This document shows, piece after piece, positions 1 through 7,734 of a stretch of DNA of 64,000 nt (position 1 is its first letter; each line of letters begins with the position of its first letter). Source of the stretch: CAYRFQ01 sp964423615 (GTDB lineage: Bacteria > Planctomycetota > Planctomycetia > Gemmatales > Gemmataceae); the NCBI GenBank assembly GCA_964423615.1, contig CAYRFQ010000029.1:22738-86737 (forward strand), in the 5' to 3' direction. The notes beneath the pieces are model-generated. The model did no database searches and was not told the DNA's origin. It saw only the letters and a list, made by a program, of their open reading frames with translations. The position numbers and the translations under genes were made by a program.

Positions 1-478
1 TCGGACAACTCATCGACTGTGACCACACCAGTCCCAACTTTGCGGACGACTATCCCGGTTGCACGGTTCACTAAGTGGGCCGCCTGTTTCAGGCTTGCTC
101 CAGAGGTCAACGACAGGGCCAGCGTACAAATCACTGTGTCACCTGCTCCGGTTACGTCGAAGACGGCCCGAGTTGTCGCAGAAATACTGAGCGGTGGCTT
201 CTTCGCGCGAAATAGAGTCATTCCCTTTTGGCCACGGCTAATCAGCAACGTCGTGCCCTTAAGCATCCGCAATAACTGGTTGCCTGCCTTGGAAAGATCA
301 TCGTCGTCGTTGATCTCCTGTTGCAGAACTTCTTGGACGTTTGGCTTGATGACTGTCGCACCACGGTACTTGGCATAGTCTCGCCCTTTCAGATCCACAA
401 TCACGGGCCTCTCTGGCTGGCACGCCTTACGAATTAACCGTTGGGGACAAACCGGCGAAAATGACTCCTTCGGCGTAA
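1..478 (-). pseudogene. RfaE/HldE-type PfkB sugar kinase, 3' part, frameshifted and cut by window edge
   Basis: The minus strand encodes the C-terminal half of a PfkB-family kinase resembling RfaE (heptose-7-phosphate kinase). Visible blocks are SDYAEG (about 478-460), IVDLKGRDYAKYRGA, IKPN, and the GAGDT motif holding the expected catalytic Asp, followed by the helix LKQAAHLVNRATG and the end piece GTGVVTVDEL. The SDYAEG block is in a different frame from the rest. The switch falls at a run of four T near 454-457, as if one T had been gained. A stop lies just upstream of SDYAEG and no N-terminal ATP/sugar domain precedes it. The gene is therefore a 5'-truncated, frameshifted remnant. A single-base sequencing error could explain the frameshift but not the missing N-terminus. 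Confidence 0.65.
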
Positions 479-486
479 TCGGAGAT

Positions 487-675
487 GGTGCAAATTTAGC
501 AGTTTATTTTGCACTCCGTGAGCGATTCGGATCGGAAACAACACAGCACGTCGCTTGAGAGAGGTATGGCCGAATGTCGAGGACACGCTCCGTGACAACG
601 ACACCAGGTAGTTCGGGTAAGCGCTGGACAGTCGCGTTTGGTCGGGTTCCGAAACCGTAGGCGGCGTCACGGAAT
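487..675 (-). pseudogene. Decayed GT4 glycosyltransferase fragment (paralogue of the gene at 860-2083)
   Basis: One minus-strand frame encodes GFGTRPNATVQRLPELPGV followed by VVTERVLDIRPYL. After a frameshift another frame gives PIRIAHGVQNKLL. These align block by block with the intact neighbouring glycosyltransferase (PGIEVVGQVPDVRPYL and PLQIARGLQNKVLEAL). A stop (TGA) precedes the first block. The match ends right where the kinase remnant begins. This is seen directly in the translations. The inference is a tandem-duplicated glycosyltransferase that has lost most of its length. Confidence 0.6.
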
Positions 676-859
676 CAACTTCGACGGATGTACTCATTGT
701 GTTCTCTAACCTCGTCACTGGGTTCCCCGTATCCTACGATCTTCAGCAGACCCGATTTTCCGGCATTTCTAGTATTCTTGAAACGTCCAACCACTCGGCA
801 GCGAATGCAACACACTTGGCCACTATCGAGTTAGTTGCTCGACAGAGGGAATTTCCTAT

Positions 860-2083
860 TCAAGAGATGGCCTGGGTATGTTGAACTTCGGGAGCCAAAC
901 CCAGCAATTCACCAAACGGTCTCAAGCACGTATCCCAATCATGATTGTCCTCAACAAACCTCCGCCCCGTATCGCCTAGTTGGCATCGCCGAACCGGGTC
1001 AGAGAGCAACGAAACGACGGCCTGTGCCCACTCGTCCTCCTCGGACGCTGTCAGAAGGTGCTCACCCGGCTGAACCCGAATCGCCGCGATCGCTTTGGGT
1101 GAAGCGACGACCGCCTTTTTCATCGCCAAGGCTTCCAACACCTTGTTTTGAAGACCACGGGCGATTTGCAAGGGAGCCAAAGCGAGTGCCGCCGCGTCCA
1201 AATACGGTCGGACATCAGGCACCTGTCCAACTACCTCAATGCCAGGGATCGCTCCAAGGCGACGAACTTCAGGGACAGGATTTCGACCTACGATCTGAAA
1301 TTTCGCTTCGGGATCGCGTTCCCGGATGCGGGGCCAAACTTCGACGGCAAACCAACAGACACCATCCACGTTGGGAAAGTAATCCAAAGCCCCGACAAAG
1401 ACACATAACTTCGGATCGCTCACCGAAGAACTCGCTTGGAAATAGTCCAGGTCAACGCCATTGGTCGCCGTGTGGACTCCCCCTTGGGAACAGAAGTCAC
1501 GAAAAAGGTCGACCTCGGGGTCACTGACAAGCGTCAAAGCGGCCATGTCCCGAGCGAGGCGTTTTTCGACCTTCCGAAGCCGCTCCGCTTCTGTTCGGTA
1601 GAGCCAGCTTTTGGGCCAAGGATGGCCACGGCTGTAGTCGAACCATTTCTCGCTATCGACATCGACGAGGTCGACAACTCGACGTCGTTCGGCAAATTCT
1701 GGCATTCCGAGATACTCAACCAGACTCGATGCGGAAGCCAGAATGGCATCGTAACGAGTCTCCTTTGCCCAATCCCGAAGTAACCGAACCATCCTCGCGG
1801 AACTATGAGCTCCCTCGGAAACGGTCCTACCACTGAGAAGAAAACGCAATGCGTGGAGCCACCTCGTCCACTTTCCCAGTCGAACAATGGTGACCCGCGA
1901 ACAGTAATTGTTCAGAACTTCTCGGGTTTCCTCAGTCGTTTCTTCGTCTGTAAAAGCGGCCAAGTGCACGTTCGCGTGCTGCTGGAGGAAACGCAGCAGA
2001 TGGAATGAACGGATTCTATCCCCCTTGTCAGGAGGATAGGGAACTCGATGCACGAGGTACAAAATGGCAGGGCGTGAAGTCAT
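860..2083 (-). CDS. GT4 glycosyltransferase, TIGR03087-like (exosortase/XrtA-associated EPS type)
   Basis: 407-residue glycosyltransferase of the GT-B fold that should add a sugar to a lipid-linked EPS repeat unit on the cytoplasmic side. The N-terminus ILYLVHRVPYPPDKGDRIRS is the signature of TIGR03087 proteins linked to exosortase/EPS clusters. The C-terminal half has the donor-site pattern FVGALDYFPNVDGV, QIVGRNPVPEV and RGLQNKVLEALAMKKAVV. The ATG at 2083 is preferred over an upstream frame extension to 2188 because homology begins immediately after it; no strong Shine-Dalgarno site is visible. It is the last intact gene of the minus-strand EPS block. About 200 bases upstream there is a candidate sigma-54 promoter (2302-2286), with an inverted repeat further up (2475-2492). 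Acceptor and donor sugars cannot be told from sequence. Confidence 0.85.
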   Translation of the reverse strand: MTSRPAILYLVHRVPYPPDKGDRIRSFHLLRFLQQHANVHLAAFTDEETTEETREVLNNYCSRVTIVRLGKWTRWLHALRFLLSGRTVSEGAHSSARMVRLLRDWAKETRYDAILASASSLVEYLGMPEFAERRRVVDLVDVDSEKWFDYSRGHPWPKSWLYRTEAERLRKVEKRLARDMAALTLVSDPEVDLFRDFCSQGGVHTATNGVDLDYFQASSSVSDPKLCVFVGALDYFPNVDGVCWFAVEVWPRIRERDPEAKFQIVGRNPVPEVRRLGAIPGIEVVGQVPDVRPYLDAAALALAPLQIARGLQNKVLEALAMKKAVVASPKAIAAIRVQPGEHLLTASEEDEWAQAVVSLLSDPVRRCQLGDTGRRFVEDNHDWDTCLRPFGELLGLAPEVQHTQAIS

Positions 2084-2285
2084 GTCTTTCGATCGAGGTT
2101 GGGGCTTACCCCCAGCCCGTGCGTTGCGTGAATGTTCACAACCGCTTGAGTGGAGGGATGTTGATTGCAAAAGATCCGATAGGACCACACTTGAGCCAAC
2201 TGCCTTAGGTCTTTCGTGATCAGCGGTAGATGTTTAGAGTGGTCCTTGCATCTTCCACATTCATTGTTCTCTGATGTTAGTTTCA

Positions 2286-2302
2286 AGCAAAAGTCTTGCC
2301 AA
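2286..2302 (-). promoter_or_regulatory. Candidate sigma-54 (-24/-12) promoter
   Basis: On the minus strand the sequence reads TTGGCAAGACTTTTGCT. It has the invariant GG and GC dinucleotides ten bases apart and fits TGGCA-N6-TTGCT closely. It points toward the glycosyltransferase that starts at 2083. An enhancer-binding protein is encoded nearby at 19.4 kb. Sequence match only; no experimental support. Confidence 0.5.
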
Positions 2303-2474
2303 ACCTTATGTTTTTTGAGCCCAGAGAGCGCTTTGTTTTCTAAGTGCCTGAACAACAAGGGCTTAAGAAAAGTCAAAATGTTCTACGGGCTCGGGAAACA
2401 AGGTGTCAGGGAGGACCTTGTAAACTGACTTGTACATACCGTAAACAGTCCGCTCGTGAATGGATTTTATGTGA

Positions 2475-2492
2475 TGTCAACACAAGTTGACA
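2475..2492. promoter_or_regulatory. Inverted repeat TGTCAA-N6-TTGACA
   Basis: Perfect 6-6-6 inverted repeat (TGTCAACACAAGTTGACA), about 175-185 bases upstream of the -24/-12 element on the minus strand, which is a usual distance for a bacterial enhancer-binding protein. The same architecture recurs at 17250-17267. Confidence 0.45.
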
Positions 2493-2602
2493 CCACTGTT
2501 GGAGGGTTGCCACGACGAAGCTCAGAGCAAGAGAACAGGTTTGTAGGTGAAACAAGATCATCCAGGGTGCGGAACAGCTGGCTTGACGAAATTCGTCAAG
2601 GC

Positions 2603-4513
2603 TCAATTCGCCTCAGACTCGGCAAAGGTAAGGTACCGTTCGGACCACCGAGCGAGGACGATCATGGCCCAGAGTTGGTCCCCCAAGCGACTTGTACCAG
2701 AGAGGTGGGATTGGAACAATTTGCGTACAGTCGGCTGATGGACTAATTCGCCGACAGGACTCTTGGGACACAAGACCGTATCTTCGAACATAGAACGTAG
2801 AGGTCCGCGCAACCAACTGTCAATCGGCATGTCAAAGCCTTGTTTGCGGCGGTCCATCAGTGTGTCCGACAACTGACCTCGATACGCGTTCTTGAAAATC
2901 CATTTGGTCTGGCCCTCACGGACTTTCCATTCGGACGGGATACAAGCGGCCAACTCGATCAAATTGTGATCCAACAACGGGGGACGCACCTCGAGTCCGT
3001 GGGCCATACTCGCTCGGTCCACTTTGACCAAAAAATCGTCCGGTAAGATCGTTTCGATGTCGGCAGAAATCATGCCGTGGAGCGGGTCGTTTTGGTCTGC
3101 GAAGGCGTAACCTGTCTGGATAATCGACTCGGGGCGATGGCCATTCAGTACCGATTGCATTTCGTGAGCTATCAACCTCCGTCGCATCGGGTTGCGCCAA
3201 ACGGACAAGGTGTTTGCATAGGCTGCGCCGTCTTCCAGCGATAAATTGGTCAAGAGCGTTTTAGCTCGCAGGACTCGTGGGAGCCAATCGGCCTTGGGCC
3301 AGATGGACCCCAAAGGACCGAGAACGCTTCGACGAAACCACTTCGGCAAACACCGTCGCAATGCGTTTTCTTTCAGGTCGTGGACATACCGGGAATAGCC
3401 CCCGAATGCTTCGTCACCGCCATCTCCAGACAACACCACCTTTACGTTCTGGCGAGCAAGTTGCGACACCAGGTAAGTCGGAATCGCCGAGGGGTCGGCA
3501 AACGGTTCGTCGAAATAGCGCGTTAGCTCGTCGAGAAGGGAGACGGCGTCGGGCGTAACGACCTCTTCGGTGTGTGTTGTCGCAAATTGATCGGACACCT
3601 GTTTGGCGAAAGGCAGTTCACTAAATTTCTCTTCTCGGAACCCGATCGAGAAAGTCTGTAGCGGGCCTTGAGCCAGTCCCGCACTACAAGCAACAATCAC
3701 ACTCGAGTCCACCCCGCCACTCAAGAAGGCACCAACGGGTACATCGGCTCGCATGTGTAGGCGAACGGACTCATCCAGTTTTTCGCAAATCTTTTCGGCC
3801 CATTCGTCAGAATTCGGCGTGTGGTCGGGGGCGATATTCAACCGCCAGTAGCGTCGAGGGGAACGGTGGTAGTCTTCGGCGTTAACGGTTAAGAGGTGGG
3901 CGGGAGGAAGTTTTTCAATCCCCTTGAAGATGGAACGACTCCCGGGGACCATACGGAAAGCCAGGTAATCCTCGAGCGCTTCGGGACAAACACGTCGTGG
4001 AACACGCGGATGGGCCAAGATGGCCTTGAGTTCAGACCCAAAAAGGAACTTTTCTTCGTCTCGATAAAGATAAAGCGGCTTGATTCCCAATCGATCTCGA
4101 CCGACCAACAAGCGCCGTTGGTTTCGATCCCAAAGGGCAAAGGCGAACATGCCACGCAACGAGTCAACGAGACGTTCGCCGTGTTCTTCGTAGAGGTGAA
4201 CTATGACCTCGGTGTCGGTGTGTGTGCGGAACGAATGGCCTCGGTCTTCGAGCCACTTGCGTAATTCACGAAAGTTATAAATTTCGCCATTGAATACGAC
4301 TTGGATGGACCCGTCCTCGTTGCCAATCGGTTGATCTCCGCCCGCCAAGTCGATGATCGAGAGCCTTCGGTGGACGAGCCCCAACCCCTTCTCGTTCCAG
4401 AATCCTTCGGCGTCTGGACCTCGATGGGCGATGCTATCTCCCATTCGTTTGAGAATGCCTGGCTCCACTGGCCTCTGGGTATCCGAATATAGCACGCCTG
4501 CAATGCCGCACAT
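2603..4513 (-). CDS. Glutamine-dependent asparagine synthase-like amidotransferase (XrtA/EPS-associated type)
   Basis: 636 residues, the full length of class-II asparagine synthetases. The N-terminal glutaminase domain begins MCGIAGV, so Cys2 becomes the catalytic nucleophile after Met removal, and has RGPD and GEIYNF blocks. The synthetase domain carries the ATP-pyrophosphatase loop SGGVDSS near residue 265 and SGDGGDEAFGGY near 363. Proteins of this size in exosortase/EPS clusters (TIGR03108-like) are thought to amidate or otherwise modify the polysaccharide or a sugar precursor rather than make free asparagine. That role is inferred here from the neighbours: an acyltransferase and a deacetylase upstream, a glycosyltransferase downstream. 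No clear ribosome binding site precedes the ATG, but the Cys2 rule fixes the start. Confidence 0.88.
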   Translation of the reverse strand: MCGIAGVLYSDTQRPVEPGILKRMGDSIAHRGPDAEGFWNEKGLGLVHRRLSIIDLAGGDQPIGNEDGSIQVVFNGEIYNFRELRKWLEDRGHSFRTHTDTEVIVHLYEEHGERLVDSLRGMFAFALWDRNQRRLLVGRDRLGIKPLYLYRDEEKFLFGSELKAILAHPRVPRRVCPEALEDYLAFRMVPGSRSIFKGIEKLPPAHLLTVNAEDYHRSPRRYWRLNIAPDHTPNSDEWAEKICEKLDESVRLHMRADVPVGAFLSGGVDSSVIVACSAGLAQGPLQTFSIGFREEKFSELPFAKQVSDQFATTHTEEVVTPDAVSLLDELTRYFDEPFADPSAIPTYLVSQLARQNVKVVLSGDGGDEAFGGYSRYVHDLKENALRRCLPKWFRRSVLGPLGSIWPKADWLPRVLRAKTLLTNLSLEDGAAYANTLSVWRNPMRRRLIAHEMQSVLNGHRPESIIQTGYAFADQNDPLHGMISADIETILPDDFLVKVDRASMAHGLEVRPPLLDHNLIELAACIPSEWKVREGQTKWIFKNAYRGQLSDTLMDRRKQGFDMPIDSWLRGPLRSMFEDTVLCPKSPVGELVHQPTVRKLFQSHLSGTSRLGDQLWAMIVLARWSERYLTFAESEAN

Positions 4514-4676
4514 AGTTGGTGTTCACTTTCCAAATGCGAAGTTGGAACGGACATACTGGTTTTGAGTCCATCAAACAGGTGGGTAGCCTGTCCATGGAAG
4601 AAAGGTGGAGAGGTCGATTACAGGTCCGCCGAACAGACCTCAACCCACAAGCTCAGGAACCAATCTTCACAGCGTT

Positions 4677-5405
4677 TTATGTTCGAACGAGAGTTTCGTT
4701 TCGGGACACTTGGTTGTGATTCTGTTGCTCCGGTACGATATCACTTCGTTCGGATTTTTCGAGAGTGGCTTGCTGATCGGTTTCGTCTGGATCGGTTGAA
4801 GTGGAGTTAGTATCGGAGTTCGTTTCATTCCGAAACCGAAGGATTCGGGCCGGGACCCCAACTGCAATCGCATAATCCGGAATTGGGCTGGTCACGACAG
4901 AGCCTGCCCCTATGATACATTTCTTTCCTACGTCCGCCATGACAACGGCGCGGTCGCCAATCCAAGTATCCTCCCCAATGGTGACACGCGGCCACAGCCC
5001 CGGTTGTTCGCGCATGGGAATGTCCAACCGTTCGGTTCCGTGTTGGGCGCTCCCATTAGTGATCGAAACATGCGAGCCGATCAGTACGTCGTCTTGGAGG
5101 GTCACGTCACCAAGGCAGCAGTAGGGACCAATGTACACTGTGTTGCCGAATTCAACTGTGGGGTGTGAAAAAATAACCCCGAAGCTAATGCAAACATCTT
5201 TTCCGAATCGCGGAGAGACGAGCCGAAAATAGGCCCGGCGGAGATAAGTTCCCAGAAAGCCCGGGACAAGGCTCAACAGTTGGGCTCCTCCAGGAAAAGC
5301 GATCCGTGGCGTCAACACGAGACCACTGACTCGGTACACGAGATACAAAGGCAAAACGATCAGCAGCGACACGAGATTGAAGATCGTTTTGATGATGCGT
5401 TTCAT
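4677..5405 (-). CDS. Hexapeptide-repeat (LbH) acyltransferase of EPS cluster
   Basis: 242-residue protein with an N-terminal membrane helix (about residues 8-30, IIKTIFNLVSLLIVLPLYLV), then a left-handed beta-helix domain with repeated hexapeptides (VYIGPYCCLGDVTLQ, VLIGSHVSI, TWIGDRAVVMADVG, CIIGAGSVV) ending in the VPARILRF block typical of WcaF/Maa-type O-acetyltransferases. It probably O-acylates an EPS sugar using acetyl-CoA. The last 40 residues are Asn/Asp/Thr/Glu-rich and low in complexity. The ATG at 5405 is chosen because AGAGG lies 7 bases upstream and the membrane helix follows at once. It is 69 bases downstream of the deacetylase gene and probably co-transcribed. Confidence 0.82.
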   Translation of the reverse strand: MKRIIKTIFNLVSLLIVLPLYLVYRVSGLVLTPRIAFPGGAQLLSLVPGFLGTYLRRAYFRLVSPRFGKDVCISFGVIFSHPTVEFGNTVYIGPYCCLGDVTLQDDVLIGSHVSITNGSAQHGTERLDIPMREQPGLWPRVTIGEDTWIGDRAVVMADVGKKCIIGAGSVVTSPIPDYAIAVGVPARILRFRNETNSDTNSTSTDPDETDQQATLEKSERSDIVPEQQNHNQVSRNETLVRT

Positions 5406-5474
5406 GCCGCGACCTCTGGTTAGAAATTGGCAGCTTCCGGAGTTCGACATCCGAATGTTCGTTCGTTTGAGGAA

Positions 5475-6482
5475 TCAGGTCGGGATGGAGAACGTTTGCA
5501 GGTCTTCGCTTCGTTCGAGCAATTGCCGGGCCACATCCACTGCTCTCGTGAAAGTTTGACCTTTGAGAAGGCGATCTAACTTCTTAGACGAGTTCGTAAG
5601 GCCGACGTAGGTTCGGAAACTGCTCAATTTACTCAACGGTAGGCGAGCTTGGACTGGGTCAAACTCCCAGGGGTGAAAGTAGAGAGTGGCAACAGGCGGA
5701 AAGGACTTCCCTTTCAGTTGTGAGAGTGCCCAATTCAGGAAGAACAAGGGAAACAATCGAAAATATCCCCCTCCACCGATTGGCAAATTCATTCCTAGGC
5801 AGCGCAACGTCGCTGGGGGTAATTCGACGAGTTTGTGGTTTTCTCCTTGGAGAAGAAAGGGAGTCCGGGGAGCGGTCGGGATCCCGTAGCGGTCGTGACG
5901 AACGGGGAAAATCGATGAATCATAGAGGAACCCTTCCTCGGCCAACACATCAACGGCCCAACTCGTTTGGCGAACAAGACTGAACGTGGGGGCACGGAAA
6001 CCAACCACGGGCTCGCCAATGACATCTTCGAGAGCGTCTTTGCTTCGCCGCAGATCTTCGGCGAAGGATTTTGGTGTAAAGTGATGTACGCGACGATGAT
6101 CCCAGCTATGGCTTGCGATTTCATGACCAGCAGAGTGAATATCCCGAACCAGAGAAGGGTTCAGAGCTGCGATCTCACCGACGATAAAAAAGGTCGCCGT
6201 GATGTTTCTTTCGACAAGTAAGTCCAGCAGATGTCGAGTGGTCGTTTCCATCCGATAGTTGTAGTGCGTTTTCAAGCCCGAATCGATATCCAGGCTCACG
6301 GCGGCCTCAATACGATGGTGTTCTTCGACGTCGAAACTCAGGACAACGGGAGCGGAGGCGATAGAGGCGTTTGATTCGTGGAGTGAGGCGACCGCCGGTG
6401 GTGTCGGAGTCAAGACAGCTTGTTCTGGAGCGTCGTCGATGACGAACCTGTCCAAAACTGCCTCTGTATGTTGGGGTGTCAT
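5475..6482 (-). CDS. Polysaccharide deacetylase, XrtA/PEP-CTERM-associated type (NodB fold, DUF3473 tail)
   Basis: 335 residues. The NodB-type carbohydrate esterase (CE4) domain runs from about residue 46. SFDVEEHH provides the catalytic base Asp51, HEIASHSWDH the metal ligands His125 and His129, and RAPTFS the motif-3 Arg. The tail LYFHPWEFDP is typical of the DUF3473 extension in exosortase-linked deacetylases (TIGR03006-like). It should remove N- or O-acetyl groups from the nascent or exported polysaccharide. There is no signal peptide; the first 40 residues are a Pro/Ala/Thr-rich leader. It sits between the initiating transferase and the acyltransferase. Confidence 0.87.
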   Translation of the reverse strand: MTPQHTEAVLDRFVIDDAPEQAVLTPTPPAVASLHESNASIASAPVVLSFDVEEHHRIEAAVSLDIDSGLKTHYNYRMETTTRHLLDLLVERNITATFFIVGEIAALNPSLVRDIHSAGHEIASHSWDHRRVHHFTPKSFAEDLRRSKDALEDVIGEPVVGFRAPTFSLVRQTSWAVDVLAEEGFLYDSSIFPVRHDRYGIPTAPRTPFLLQGENHKLVELPPATLRCLGMNLPIGGGGYFRLFPLFFLNWALSQLKGKSFPPVATLYFHPWEFDPVQARLPLSKLSSFRTYVGLTNSSKKLDRLLKGQTFTRAVDVARQLLERSEDLQTFSIPT

Positions 6483-6775
6483 AGAATACTCATAACTTGT
6501 GGTGACAGGGGTACCTGTCTGGATGCTGGCTTTTTTCTATCGTCTGCAAAGAAGCCCGGCTCTCAACGATTTCGGCAAACGATGGCTTCTCAAACTGCAA
6601 TTCGACGATTCTGTGGGGTTCGGACGACTCCTGATTGGTCAACGACCTGGCTAGAATTTAAGGTCATTCACTGCCTCGTGGACGCGAACATCTCTGGGGG
6701 TTAAAGGCATCTCATGCCGACGGGAGAATTCCAGCATGAGCTCTCGGAGATGTCGTTTTCTAGAACCAATTGCCG

Positions 6776-7618
6776 TCAGGCCGATTGGAATTGAGCCTGC
6801 GCTTCGCTTTCCATCGGAGTTTCTACGTTCATCGACTCTTCGACATCGGAAGACAGGTGCAATTCAGAGGATGCTTCGAAATAGGGTCGCTCGACTTTAT
6901 CTCCGCCAGGAATTCGTAACACACTTCCCACCAAGAACCGGGGAATGAATAGGGACTGCATGGCGGTGCAACAGATCAGGCGTAGATCGAGCCAAACCTG
7001 CCGCCTGGAGACATAAAACAGGTCGTAGGCTAACTTGCGGCGGACGCTGTTCATGTCCGTGTCGGGAGGAAGCTGGACTTGAGCGAGGCCGGTGATTCCT
7101 GGTTTGACCAACAATCTTTGCTTGTAGTATGGAACGGCTTTTTCGAGGGCGGGCAAGAATTCTGGCCTTTCGGGGCGCGGCCCTACTAAACTCATCTCTC
7201 CTCGCAGAACGTTCAACAACTGGGGGAACTCATCGACATGAGTCCCTCGAAGGATCCGACCGATCCAGGTGATTCGTGTGTCTCCTGGTTTGGACCATTG
7301 GGGACCAGAATCACGTTCACAAAGGTGTCGCATGGTGCGAAGCTTGTAGATTGTGAACGGTTTGCCAAAACGGCCGAGCCGAGTTTGGCAAAAGAAGATT
7401 GGTCCTCGGGAAGTCAGTTTGATCAACAACCCAGCAACCAAGATGACGGGGAAGAGGAGGATCAGCAACAACGAGGCCAAGATGAAGTCGAGTGTTTGTT
7501 TGGCAAATTCAGACCAAACCGAAAATTGCTGACTCCCAAGGTTGGGGAACCTGGCTCCGTGAGGAGGGTCGATTCTCCAAGCCGAAGATTGCGTTACGGG
7601 CGGATTACTCATTTCCAT
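6776..7618 (-). CDS. Short initiating sugar-phosphate transferase (bacterial sugar transferase, PF02397)
   Basis: 280-residue monotopic phosphoglycosyl transferase that should start the EPS repeat unit by moving a sugar-1-phosphate from a nucleotide sugar to undecaprenyl phosphate. One hydrophobic re-entrant helix lies at about residues 43-67. The catalytic Asp-Glu pair is D129-E130 in VDEFPQLLNVLRGEMSLVGPRP, followed by KPGITGLAQV. It lacks the extra N-terminal membrane domain of the long WbaP/WcaJ forms, as in Campylobacter PglC. The C-terminal 50 residues are acidic and unique. Start ATG at 7618 or at 7612; no clear Shine-Dalgarno site supports either. The 293-base gap before the next gene (6483-6775) holds nothing I recognise. 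Confidence 0.87.
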   Translation of the reverse strand: MEMSNPPVTQSSAWRIDPPHGARFPNLGSQQFSVWSEFAKQTLDFILASLLLILLFPVILVAGLLIKLTSRGPIFFCQTRLGRFGKPFTIYKLRTMRHLCERDSGPQWSKPGDTRITWIGRILRGTHVDEFPQLLNVLRGEMSLVGPRPERPEFLPALEKAVPYYKQRLLVKPGITGLAQVQLPPDTDMNSVRRKLAYDLFYVSRRQVWLDLRLICCTAMQSLFIPRFLVGSVLRIPGGDKVERPYFEASSELHLSSDVEESMNVETPMESEAQAQFQSA

Positions 7619-7734
7619 CAGCTACACCAGGGGGGTAAGAAGCATGGGCACCGTCATTTCCTTGCTTTCGAACAGCGTGGGTAAATTCTCAGCAAAGGAC
7701 ACCAAAACACAGTCAGTCGGAGGGACACAGCCAA

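Larger units (their letters stand above)
2084..2602. other. Intergenic region holding candidate EPS control sites
   Basis: No protein in any frame here is recognisable. It separates the amidotransferase gene from the glycosyltransferase gene on the minus strand and contains a good -24/-12 element (2286-2302) and a perfect TGTCAA-N6-TTGACA inverted repeat (2475-2492), both listed separately. Confidence 0.6.

Noticed and set aside
835..1527. Plus-strand frame of 230 codons
   Set aside because: Antisense shadow of the glycosyltransferase at 860-2083.
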